Under the pieces are notes generated by a model. The model made no database searches. It was given only the letters and a program-made list of their open reading frames with translations, and had not been told where the DNA came from. A program made the position numbers and the translations under genes. 6,025 bases of DNA from NCBI GenBank assembly GCA_027023345.1, contig JALVVO010000268.1, positions 1-6,025 on the forward strand, in the 5' to 3' direction. The stretch comes from Thermaceae bacterium (GTDB lineage Bacteria; Deinococcota; Deinococci; Deinococcales; Marinithermaceae). Below, piece by piece: positions 1-5,746 of this stretch (position 1 is its first letter; each line of letters begins with the position of its first letter).

Positions 1-14
1 CTGGTCGCGCTTTG

Positions 15-935
15 TCAGTCGGGCCCTGGCCCTTCCAGGAGCGCCTCCGCCTCCTCCCGCGGCGGGAGCGAGGGCTGGGCACCGGGGCGGGTGGCGGCGA
101 GGGCGCCGGCGGCGGCGCCGAGGCGGAGGGCGGGCTTTAGCCCCATCCCCTCCGCGAGCCCGGCGGCCAGGGCGCCGGTGAAAGCGTCGCCGGCGGCGGT
201 GGTATCCACCGGCCGGACCGGGAAGGCTGGGAGGTGCCCCTCGCCCTCGGCCCCCGCGTAGACGAGCCCCCGTTCGCCCAGGGTGACGACGACCACCGGG
301 ACCTTTTGGGCGAGCGCTCTCGCGGCCGAGAGCGCGCTTTTTGGGTCCTCGGGCGGCTCGGCCTTTAGGAGCGTCGCCGCCTCGTGGGCGTTCACCACCA
401 GTACGTCGAGGTTGGCAAGGAGCGCGTCAGGAAGGGGCCCGGCCGGGGCCGCGTTCAACACCACCCGGGCCCCCGCTTGCCTTCCGAGCCGGGCGGCCGC
501 GGCCACGGTCTCGGGGGGGACTTCAAGCTGCAGCAGCAGGACCGCCGCGTCCCCGAGGTCCTTAGGGTTCAGGTCCTCGGGCCCGAGCCGCGCGTTCGCC
601 CCCGGGCTCACCACGATCGCGTTCTCGCCCGATTCACTCACCGCGATCAGGGCCACGCCGGTGGGGGCGTCCGCTAGGGCGAGGACGCCGGAAGCGTCCA
701 CCCCCTCGCGGGCGAGTGCTTCGAACAGGGCGCGTCCGAAGGCGTCCTCCCCCACCCGGCCCACCATCCGCACCCGGGCGCCCATCCGGGCGGCGGCCAC
801 CGCCTGGTTCGCCCCCTTTCCGCCGGGGACGCGCCTTAGGTCGCCGCCGAGGACGGTCTCGCCGGGCCGGGGGTGGCGCGGGACCGGGACCACCAGGTCC
901 ATGTTCAGGCTTCCGACCACCGTCACCCAGGGCAT
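15..935 (-). CDS. rbsK: Ribokinase-family (PfkB) sugar kinase, probably ribokinase
   Basis: Cytoplasmic kinase of the PfkB/ribokinase family, expected to phosphorylate D-ribose to ribose-5-phosphate with ATP, feeding the pentose phosphate pathway. The 306-residue protein is a usual length for RbsK. Visible features are the N-terminal strand with GSLNMD (residues 8-13, sugar-binding Asp13), the first family signature VPGGKGANQA (37-46), LQLEVP (135-140), VVNAHEA (180-186), the second signature DTTAAGDAF (244-252) with the likely catalytic base Asp250, and a C-terminal GAQPSLP (285-291), which is typical of ribokinases. The ATG at 935 is chosen because the family fold begins at residue 3. No clear Shine-Dalgarno precedes it, but the upstream gene stops only nine bases earlier, so translation is probably coupled to it. 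No ribose transporter or rbsR is in view, so the substrate is inferred from family similarity. Another PfkB sugar specificity is possible. Confidence 0.9.
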   Translation of the reverse strand: MPWVTVVGSLNMDLVVPVPRHPRPGETVLGGDLRRVPGGKGANQAVAAARMGARVRMVGRVGEDAFGRALFEALAREGVDASGVLALADAPTGVALIAVSESGENAIVVSPGANARLGPEDLNPKDLGDAAVLLLQLEVPPETVAAAARLGRQAGARVVLNAAPAGPLPDALLANLDVLVVNAHEAATLLKAEPPEDPKSALSAARALAQKVPVVVVTLGERGLVYAGAEGEGHLPAFPVRPVDTTAAGDAFTGALAAGLAEGMGLKPALRLGAAAGALAATRPGAQPSLPPREEAEALLEGPGPD

Positions 936-944
936 GGGGCCAGT

Positions 945-1670
945 TTAGTAGAGGAAGGGGACGAACATCTTGACCCGGCGGGCGTAAGCGTTCCAGGCCG
1001 CGCCGTAGCGCTCGCGGGCCCAGGCCTCGTTCCTGGGGATCGCGTCGAAGCGGTATTGAAGGAAGTTGAGGAGGGGGGCGACAAAGGCCCAGGGGTTCTG
1101 GGCGAGGAGGGCGAAGGCCAGGTAGATGAGGAAGTCGCCGAAGTAGTTGGGGTGCCGGCAGAGCCCCCAGAGGCCGTGGGTCAGGAGCCGGCCGCGGTTT
1201 TCAGGGCGGGCCTTGAAGCGTAGCTTTTGAAAATCGCCGCCGGCGTGGAAGAAGGTGCCCACCAGGTAGACCAGAATCGCCGCGGCGTCGGCGAGGCCCA
1301 AGGGGGCGGGGTTCCGGAACGCGAAGTAGAAGGGCAGGCCGTACCCGAACCCCACCAGGTTGACCATGAGGAAGGGCAGAAGCCACCGCTCGGCGGGGGA
1401 GAGCCGGGCGTCGAGCTTGGGCGTGGCGGTGCGCTGGCTGAAGAAAAGGAGCAAGGTGTCCATGTGCAGCAGGTAGATCGCCAGCATCAAGAGCCCGAGC
1501 GCAGTTCGGGGGGTGGAGGCGGGGGCGGTGAGGGCGTAGAGCAGGGCGATCAAAAAGAGCAGGTTGAACCCGACCGCGAAGGCCGCCCGGGTGCCGAAGC
1601 GGGGCGTGTCGAATGCGGCGAGAAGGGCGGCGGCCTCGGTGAGCAGGGCGACCTCCAGGAAAACCGCCAT
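945..1670 (-). CDS. Integral-membrane protein, DUF1295 / isoprenylcysteine methyltransferase superfamily
   Basis: A 241-residue membrane protein with about six hydrophobic segments (roughly residues 5-20, 29-48, 57-78, 97-117, 126-142 and 180-203). The conserved part is C-terminal: a GGDFQKLRFK-like stretch (144-153), then GLWGLCRHPNYFGD (166-179) with the RHPNYFG core, and an E-R-Y-x-x-Y-type tail near 220-240. This arrangement is characteristic of DUF1295 (steroid 5-alpha-reductase-like C-terminal domain) and the related ICMT-type membrane methyltransferases, where the HPNY region lies near the bound NADPH or S-adenosylmethionine. Which cofactor and substrate apply here cannot be read from the sequence. 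The ATG at 1670 gives a complete first membrane segment. Ahead of it is a TACCCT hexamer seven bases upstream and only a weak AGGG. It follows katG by 51 bases, with a hairpin between them, and precedes rbsK by nine bases, so it probably forms a unit with rbsK and not with katG. The family call is fairly secure; the function is unknown. Confidence 0.82.
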   Translation of the reverse strand: MAVFLEVALLTEAAALLAAFDTPRFGTRAAFAVGFNLLFLIALLYALTAPASTPRTALGLLMLAIYLLHMDTLLLFFSQRTATPKLDARLSPAERWLLPFLMVNLVGFGYGLPFYFAFRNPAPLGLADAAAILVYLVGTFFHAGGDFQKLRFKARPENRGRLLTHGLWGLCRHPNYFGDFLIYLAFALLAQNPWAFVAPLLNFLQYRFDAIPRNEAWARERYGAAWNAYARRVKMFVPFLY

Positions 1671-1677
1671 CGCCCTA

Positions 1678-1683
1678 AGGGTA
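1678..1683 (-). promoter_or_regulatory. Possible -10 element for a leaderless transcript of the membrane-protein gene
   Basis: On the minus strand TACCCT fits the TANNNT pattern and ends exactly seven bases before the ATG at 1670. That is the spacing expected when transcription starts at the start codon itself, as is common in Deinococcus-Thermus. No convincing -35 is seen at the right distance, where the katG hairpin lies, so this is a weak call based on spacing and the lack of a good ribosome binding site. Confidence 0.25.
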
Positions 1684-1691
1684 GCGAAGAA

Positions 1692-1716
1692 GGGCGGGGG
1701 TTCGAGGCCCCCGCCC
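1692..1716 (-). terminator. GC-rich hairpin after katG, probable terminator
   Basis: A perfect nine-base-pair inverted repeat (GGGCGGGGG / CCCCCGCCC) with a seven-base loop lies just past the katG stop. On the minus strand the stem is followed by TTCTTCGC, a short and imperfect T-rich stretch. The position between a gene end and the next gene start fits an intrinsic terminator, but the poor T tract means it could instead act as an mRNA 3' stabiliser or only a partial terminator. Confidence 0.6.
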
Positions 1717-1721
1717 AGGGG

Positions 1722-3917
1722 TCACCACCAGCGCACGTCGAAGCGGTCGAGCTCCATCACCTTGGTCCAGGCCTTGACGAAGTCGCGCACGAACGCGGCG
1801 CCGGCGTCGTCGGCGGCGTAGTGCTCCGCCTGGGCCCGGAGCTCGGGGTTGTGGCCGAAGAAGAGGTCCACGCGGGTCGCGGTCCAGCGGCGCTTCCCGG
1901 TCTTGCGGTCGATACCTTCGAAAAGGTACCCGGCGTCGTCCAGGGGGCGCCACTCGGTGTCTAGGTCGAGGAGGTTCACGAAGAAGTCCTGGGTAAGCGT
2001 GCCCACCCGGTCGGTGAAGACCCCGTGCTTGCTGCCGCCGTAGTTGGCGCCGAGTACGCGAAGCCCGCCCAGGAGCACGGTCATCTCGGGGACGGTGAGG
2101 GTGAGGAGCTGGGCCCGGTCGAGGAGCGCGAGCTCGGGTCGGAAGGTGCAGCCCTCCCGGAGGTAGTTCCGGAAGCCGTCGGCGACCGGTTCCAGGTAGC
2201 TAAACGACTCGACGTCGGTCTGCGCCTGACTGGCGTCCACCCGTCCGGGGGTGAAGGGAACCCGGACGTCGTGGCCGGCCCGCCGGGCCGCTTCCTCGAC
2301 GGCAGCGTTGCCTCCCAGGACGATGAGGTCGGCTAGGGAGACCCGCTTTCCTCCGGTCTGCTCAGCGTTGAACCGCTCTTGAATGGCCTCGAGCACCCCC
2401 ATCACCCGCTCGAGCAGGGGCGGCTGGTTCACCTCCCAGCCTCGCTGGGGCTCGAGGCGGATCCGGGCGCCGTTCGCCCCGCCGCGCTTGTCCGAAGCCC
2501 GGAAGGTGCTCGCCGCCGACCAGGCGACGTAGACGAGCTCGGGGACGGTGAGCCCGGAGGCGAGGATCTCGCCCTTCAGCCGCTCGGCGTCGCCCTCGTC
2601 GATGGGCTCGAAGTCGCGGGGCGGGAGGGGGTCCTGCCAGATCAGGTCCTCCTCGGGGACCTCGGGGCCCAGGTACCGGGCCTTCGGCCCCATGTCGCGG
2701 TGGGTGAGCTTGAACCAGGCGCGGGCGAAGGCGTCGGCGAAGTACTCGGGGTCCTCGAGGAAGCGCCGGGCGATCTTGGCGTACTCCGGATCGTAGCGGA
2801 GCGCCAGGTCGGTGGTGAGCATCATCGGCTTGTTCTTTTTGCCGGGGATGTGCGCGTCGGGGACGAGGTCCTCGGGGTCGGGGTTCACCGGCTCCCACTG
2901 CCAGGCGCCGCCCGGACCCTTGACCAGGTTCCAGTCGTACTTGAAGAGTAAGCGCAAAAAGTCCATGTCCCAGCGGGTGGGGTTCGGGGTCCAGGCCCCC
3001 TCGATCCCGCTGGTGATGGTGTCCGCGCCCTTGCCGGTGCCGTAGCGGTTCTTCCACCCGAGGCCCTGCTGTTCGACGGGCGCGGCCTCGGGCTCGGGGC
3101 CGAGGTGGTCGGGGCTGGCGGCGCCGTGGGCCTTGCCGAAGGTGTGGCCGCCGGCGATCAGGGCGACGGTCTCCTCGTCGTTCATCCCCATGCGCTTGAA
3201 GCTCTCGCGAATGTGCTTCGCGGCCTCCACCGCGTTGGGCACGCCCCCGGGGCCCTCGGGGTTGACGTAGATCAGCCCCATGTGGTCGGCGGCGAGGGGC
3301 TTTTCGAGCTCGCCGCCGGGGTGCCGTTCGTCGGCGAGCCACTCGGACTCGGGCCCCCAGTAGACGCTCTCGTCGGGTTCCCAGGCGTCCACCCGGCCGC
3401 CGCCAAAGCCGAAGGTCTTGAAGCCCATGGACTCGAGCGCCACGTTCCCGGCGAGGATCAAGAGGTCGGCCCAGGAGATCTTGGCGCCGTACTTCTTCTT
3501 GACCAGCCAGAGCAGGCGCCGGGCCCGGTCGAGGTTGACGTTGTCCGGCCAGCTGTTCTCGGGGGCGAAGCGCTGGAGCCCGCCCGAGGAACCGCCCCGA
3601 CCGTCGAAGACCCGGTAGGTGCCGGCGGCGTGCCAGGCCATGCGGATGAGAAGCGGGCCGTAGTGACCCCAGTCCGGCGGCCACCACTCCCGGGCCTCGA
3701 CCATGAGGCGCTTGAGGTCCTCCTTCAGGGCCCAGTAATCCAGCGACTCGAAGGCCTCCTTGTAGTTGAAGTCGGCTCCGGTGGGGCGGAGCTCGGCGGG
3801 GTTCTGGTGGAGGACCTTGAGGTTGGGCTTCTCCGGCCACCACTTCCGGATCGGGCTACCCCCGAGCGTCGGGTGCTCGAAGGCGAGGGCGCTATAGGGG
3901 CACTTGCCGTCGGCCAT
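1722..3917 (-). CDS. katG: Catalase-peroxidase (bifunctional haem enzyme)
   Basis: Cytoplasmic haem enzyme that dismutates hydrogen peroxide to water and oxygen and also acts as a peroxidase. The 731 residues match the usual length, with two peroxidase-like domains: an N-terminal haem domain (about 40-425) and a C-terminal haem-less domain (about 430-731). The distal site is RMAWHAAGTYR with Arg92, Trp95 and His96. Tyr217 (in LIYVNPEG) and Met243 (in RMGMND) sit where the Trp-Tyr-Met adduct needed for catalase activity forms. The proximal ligand is His258 in GGHTFGKAHG, with Trp309 and Asp370 as its partners. Arg407 in HRDMGP corresponds to the mobile arginine, and Ser303 to the serine altered in isoniazid-resistant Mycobacterium tuberculosis. 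The ATG at 3917 is chosen because GGGAGGGAG lies just upstream with good spacing; in-frame ATGs at 3932, 3938 and 3944 lie within or before that site. A PerR-like operator precedes the gene, implying peroxide induction. All key residues are intact. Confidence 0.97.
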   Translation of the reverse strand: MADGKCPYSALAFEHPTLGGSPIRKWWPEKPNLKVLHQNPAELRPTGADFNYKEAFESLDYWALKEDLKRLMVEAREWWPPDWGHYGPLLIRMAWHAAGTYRVFDGRGGSSGGLQRFAPENSWPDNVNLDRARRLLWLVKKKYGAKISWADLLILAGNVALESMGFKTFGFGGGRVDAWEPDESVYWGPESEWLADERHPGGELEKPLAADHMGLIYVNPEGPGGVPNAVEAAKHIRESFKRMGMNDEETVALIAGGHTFGKAHGAASPDHLGPEPEAAPVEQQGLGWKNRYGTGKGADTITSGIEGAWTPNPTRWDMDFLRLLFKYDWNLVKGPGGAWQWEPVNPDPEDLVPDAHIPGKKNKPMMLTTDLALRYDPEYAKIARRFLEDPEYFADAFARAWFKLTHRDMGPKARYLGPEVPEEDLIWQDPLPPRDFEPIDEGDAERLKGEILASGLTVPELVYVAWSAASTFRASDKRGGANGARIRLEPQRGWEVNQPPLLERVMGVLEAIQERFNAEQTGGKRVSLADLIVLGGNAAVEEAARRAGHDVRVPFTPGRVDASQAQTDVESFSYLEPVADGFRNYLREGCTFRPELALLDRAQLLTLTVPEMTVLLGGLRVLGANYGGSKHGVFTDRVGTLTQDFFVNLLDLDTEWRPLDDAGYLFEGIDRKTGKRRWTATRVDLFFGHNPELRAQAEHYAADDAGAAFVRDFVKAWTKVMELDRFDVRWW

Positions 3918-3921
3918 CGTT

Positions 3922-3930
3922 CTCCCTCCC
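3922..3930 (-). promoter_or_regulatory. Strong Shine-Dalgarno of katG
   Basis: On the minus strand GGGAGGGAG lies ahead of the ATG at 3917, with the GGAGG core seven bases from the start codon. It is the clearest ribosome binding site in the window and decides between four in-frame ATG codons, favouring the one that gives a protein beginning MADGKCPY. Confidence 0.8.
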
Positions 3931-3937
3931 ATACGCA

Positions 3938-3952
3938 TATCCATTATGGATA
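3938..3952 (-). promoter_or_regulatory. Probable PerR/Fur-type operator of katG, with overlapping -10 element
   Basis: TATCCAT-T-ATGGATA is a perfect inverted repeat of two seven-base arms around one central base (3945), the 7-1-7 geometry of Fur and PerR boxes. The symmetry resumes for two more pairs after one mismatch. Read on the minus strand, CATAAT (3948-3943) lies in the middle of the palindrome and would serve as a -10 element, placing a transcript start near 3936 and a leader of about 20 bases carrying the Shine-Dalgarno. No good -35 is seen. A repressor bound here would cover the promoter. Eleven of fifteen bases agree with the site in front of perR. The regulator assignment is inferred. 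Confidence 0.7.
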
Positions 3953-3966
3953 CGCAAGGAAAGGAT

Positions 3967-4000
3967 ACCCCGCCGCCGGACGCGCGCAAGTCGCCGGGGT
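3967..4000 (-). terminator. Weak hairpin overlapping the nhaA stop
   Basis: ACCCCG and CGGGGT form a six-base-pair stem, extendable by two pairs after a mismatch, with its first base inside the nhaA stop codon. On the minus strand it is followed by ATCCTTTCC, which is only modestly T-rich. It could partly separate nhaA transcription from katG, but the loop is long and GC-rich sequence gives such stems by chance. Confidence 0.25.
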
Positions 4001-5232
4001 CACATTTGCCGGGCGGGACGGAGCGCGAGCAGGAGGAGGGACCCGAGGACGGCGGCCACCACCGAGGCCGAGAGGACGCCGACCTTGGCCTGGTCGAGGA
4101 GCTCGCCGGAAAACGCGAGCCCGGCGATGAAGAGGGCCATGGTGAAGCCGATTCCCGCCACCGTACCGACCCCGAGGATCGCGCCCCAGCCGACCCCGTC
4201 GGGGAGCCGAGCGAGCCCTGCCCGCACCGCCAGGTAGGCGAAGGCGAGGATTCCGAGGGGCTTGCCAAGGAGCAGCCCTAGAAAGGCACCGAGGGCAACG
4301 GGGCCGATCGCCAGGCCGCCGAGCGCGACCCCGGCGTTCATGAAGGCGAAGACCGGGAGGATGCCGTAGGCCACCCAGGGGTGGAGGAGGTGCTCGAGCC
4401 GGTGCAGGGGGGACTGGGCGCGGGCGGCCTCGGCCTCGATCGCCTCCAGCCGGGCCTCGGCTTCCTCGGGGTCGGCCTCGGGCCCGGATGCGACCGCGAG
4501 CGCCTTCCGGCCCGTCGCCAGGGGGATGGCGAAGGCGAGGAGGACCCCGGCGACGGTGGCGTGGATCCCCGACTTGAGGACGAAGAACCAGAGCACGAGC
4601 CCAAGCAGCAGGTAGGGGGCGAGGTTCCGGACCCCGAGCCGGCCAAGCCCCAGGAGGCCGAGGTAGACGAGCCCCGCCTTCAAAAGCGCGGGGACGCTGA
4701 GCTTCGCGGTGTAGAAGAGGGCGATGACCAGCACCGCCCCCAGGTCGTCCACGATCGCGAGGGCGGTGAGGAAGACCTTGAGGCTGAGGGGAACCCGCTT
4801 TCCGAGGAGCGCGAGCACGCCGAGGGCGAAGGCGATGTCGGTGGCCATGGGCACGCCCCAGCCGGCGGCGCCCGGCCCCCCGGCGTTCAGAGCGGTGTAG
4901 AGGAGCGCCGGGACGGCCATCCCCCCGAGGGCGGCGGCGATGGCCAGGGCGGCGCGGCGCGGCTCCCGGAGCTCGCCGGTGGTGAGCTCGCGCTTGAGCT
5001 CGAGCCCCACCAGCAAGAAGAAGATCGCCATCAGGAAGTCGTTGACGAAGTGGAGGAGGTCCTTTTCCAGGTGGAAGCCGCCGAAGCGGACCGCCACCGG
5101 CACCTCGCGGAGGGCGAAGTAAGCGCCGGCGGCGGGCGAGTTGGCGAGGGCGAAGGCGAAAAGGGCGGCGAAAAAGAGCAGGACGCCGCCCTTCGCCTCG
5201 CTCTCCAGGAACTGCTCCAGGAGCCGCTTCAT
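4000..5232 (-). CDS. nhaA: Na+/H+ antiporter NhaA
   Basis: Inner-membrane antiporter that exports sodium (or lithium) in exchange for protons, supporting pH and sodium homeostasis. The 410-residue protein is full length and polytopic, matching the 12-helix NhaA fold. Residues known from E. coli NhaA are in place: Asp65 in the VNDFLMA stretch, Glu78 and Glu82 in VGLELKREL, Asp132 in MATDIAFALG (E. coli Asp133), the ion-binding pair Asp162-Asp163 in IVDDLGAV (E. coli 163-164), His224 in SGIHATVAGV (pH-response His225), and Lys324 in LGKPLGI (E. coli Lys300). The main difference is a charged loop at about 239-273, roughly 25 residues longer than in E. coli, before SPLHRLEHLLHPWV. The ATG at 5232 comes six bases after the perR stop. 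An AGGGGG that begins within that stop codon could act as a ribosome binding site, so the gene is probably co-transcribed and translationally coupled with perR. Confidence 0.97.
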   Translation of the reverse strand: MKRLLEQFLESEAKGGVLLFFAALFAFALANSPAAGAYFALREVPVAVRFGGFHLEKDLLHFVNDFLMAIFFLLVGLELKRELTTGELREPRRAALAIAAALGGMAVPALLYTALNAGGPGAAGWGVPMATDIAFALGVLALLGKRVPLSLKVFLTALAIVDDLGAVLVIALFYTAKLSVPALLKAGLVYLGLLGLGRLGVRNLAPYLLLGLVLWFFVLKSGIHATVAGVLLAFAIPLATGRKALAVASGPEADPEEAEARLEAIEAEAARAQSPLHRLEHLLHPWVAYGILPVFAFMNAGVALGGLAIGPVALGAFLGLLLGKPLGILAFAYLAVRAGLARLPDGVGWGAILGVGTVAGIGFTMALFIAGLAFSGELLDQAKVGVLSASVVAAVLGSLLLLALRPARQM

Positions 5233-5238
5233 GGCCCC

Positions 5239-5703
5239 CTAGGCCGAGGCGCGCTCGAGGCGGGCCTGGCAGGCGGGGCAGACCCCGGTGAACTCGACCT
5301 TCTTCGCCTTGACGCGCCAGCGGGCGAGCTCGGGGGCGTCCTCCTCGAAGATGGCCTCGGGCCGGATCGCCTCCAGGGGGCCCGCCGCCCGCACGTCCAC
5401 CATCCGGCCGCAGACCTCGCAGACCAGGTGGTGGTGGGGGTCGGTGACCGCGTCGTAGCGGCTCACCCCGTCGGGCCCGACGAAGCGGCCGATCACCCCG
5501 GCCTCGGAGAGCTTGGCCAGGTTCTGGTAGAGGGTGGCGATGCTCATCGGCTCGCCCCGGCGCCTTAGCTCCTCGAGCATCTCCTCCGGCGTGAAGTGCT
5601 CGTGGGTGTCGAGGAGCAGCGCGACGATCCGGCACCGGGCCGGGGTCGCCCGGAGGCCGTGGGCGGTGATGCGTTCGGTGACTTCGGGTCGTTCGCAGGT
5701 CAT
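5239..5703 (-). CDS. perR: PerR-type peroxide-sensing repressor (Fur family)
   Basis: A 154-residue metal-dependent DNA-binding repressor of the Fur family. The winged-helix domain (about 1-82) contains the recognition helix region MSIATLYQNLAKL (53-65); the dimerisation domain follows. Structural zinc ligands are Cys95, Cys98, Cys142 and Cys145. The regulatory metal site matches Bacillus subtilis PerR residue for residue, shifted by one: His36, Asp84, His90, His92 and Asp103 (PerR 37, 85, 91, 93, 104). Asp at 84 and 103 favours PerR over Fur or Zur. In PerR, peroxide reacts with the bound iron and oxidises the histidines, releasing DNA. I chose the ATG at 5703 because the operator/promoter-like site would otherwise lie inside the gene; in-frame alternatives are the ATG at 5715 and a TTG at 5739, the latter giving 166 residues. 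It heads an operon with nhaA and likely controls itself and katG. Iron versus manganese sensing cannot be settled from sequence. Confidence 0.9.
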   Translation of the reverse strand: MTCERPEVTERITAHGLRATPARCRIVALLLDTHEHFTPEEMLEELRRRGEPMSIATLYQNLAKLSEAGVIGRFVGPDGVSRYDAVTDPHHHLVCEVCGRMVDVRAAGPLEAIRPEAIFEEDAPELARWRVKAKKVEFTGVCPACQARLERASA

Positions 5704-5708
5704 TGCCG

Positions 5709-5723
5709 TTTCCATTATGGCAT
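5709..5723 (-). promoter_or_regulatory. Probable PerR operator of perR-nhaA, with overlapping -10 element
   Basis: TTTCCAT-T-ATGGCAT has the same centre and 7-1-7 layout as the katG site, with five of seven arm pairs intact and eleven of fifteen bases identical to it, including the unbroken ten-base core TCCATTATGG. On the minus strand it contains CATAAT (5719-5714), a good -10 hexamer, which would start transcription about 5706-5708, nearly at the ATG at 5703. No clear -35 is seen. The less perfect palindrome would fit weaker self-repression than at katG, but that is inference. Confidence 0.6.
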
Positions 5724-5746
5724 GCGCGCCCGACCCCAAAAGGGTT

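Noticed and set aside
1..14. The 14 bases after the ribokinase stop, checked for a terminator or next gene start
   Set aside because: Too short to show a hairpin, and no start codon or ribosome binding site is visible on the minus strand.
1673..1681. CCCTAAGGG, a short palindrome just ahead of the membrane-protein start
   Set aside because: Four pairs around one base, common by chance and unlike the perR/katG sites.
1227..1964. A 245-codon open frame on the plus strand across the katG end and the membrane-protein gene
   Set aside because: It spans two real minus-strand genes and the hairpin between them, and its product is Glu/Gly/Val-rich without any motif.
2362..3843. A 493-codon alternative frame inside katG on the same strand
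   Set aside because: Arg/Pro/Gly-rich nonsense in another frame of an intact and fully conserved katG.
3105..4130. A 341-codon open frame on the plus strand opposite the katG start region
   Set aside because: No recognisable domain, it runs through the katG promoter and into nhaA, and its composition is that of a shadow of KatG coding sequence.
3918..4268. Upstream extension of the katG frame by over 100 codons
   Set aside because: The added residues are Ser/Pro-rich, come from the opposing frame of nhaA, and lie upstream of the operator and strong ribosome binding site.
4381..5568. A 395-codon open frame on the plus strand opposite nhaA and perR
   Set aside because: Its translation is Gly/Glu/Gln-rich low-complexity sequence with no family motif and mirrors well-supported genes on the minus strand; long antisense frames are expected at this GC content.
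3944..5635. A 563-codon minus-strand frame across perR, nhaA and the katG leader
   Set aside because: Arg/Pro/Ala-rich translation without domains, in a different frame from the clearly conserved PerR and NhaA proteins.
5734..5744. CCCCAAAAGGG, a small inverted repeat after the MATE gene, considered as a terminator
   Set aside because: Only three or four pairs around a four-base loop and no T tract after it on the minus strand; too weak to support.
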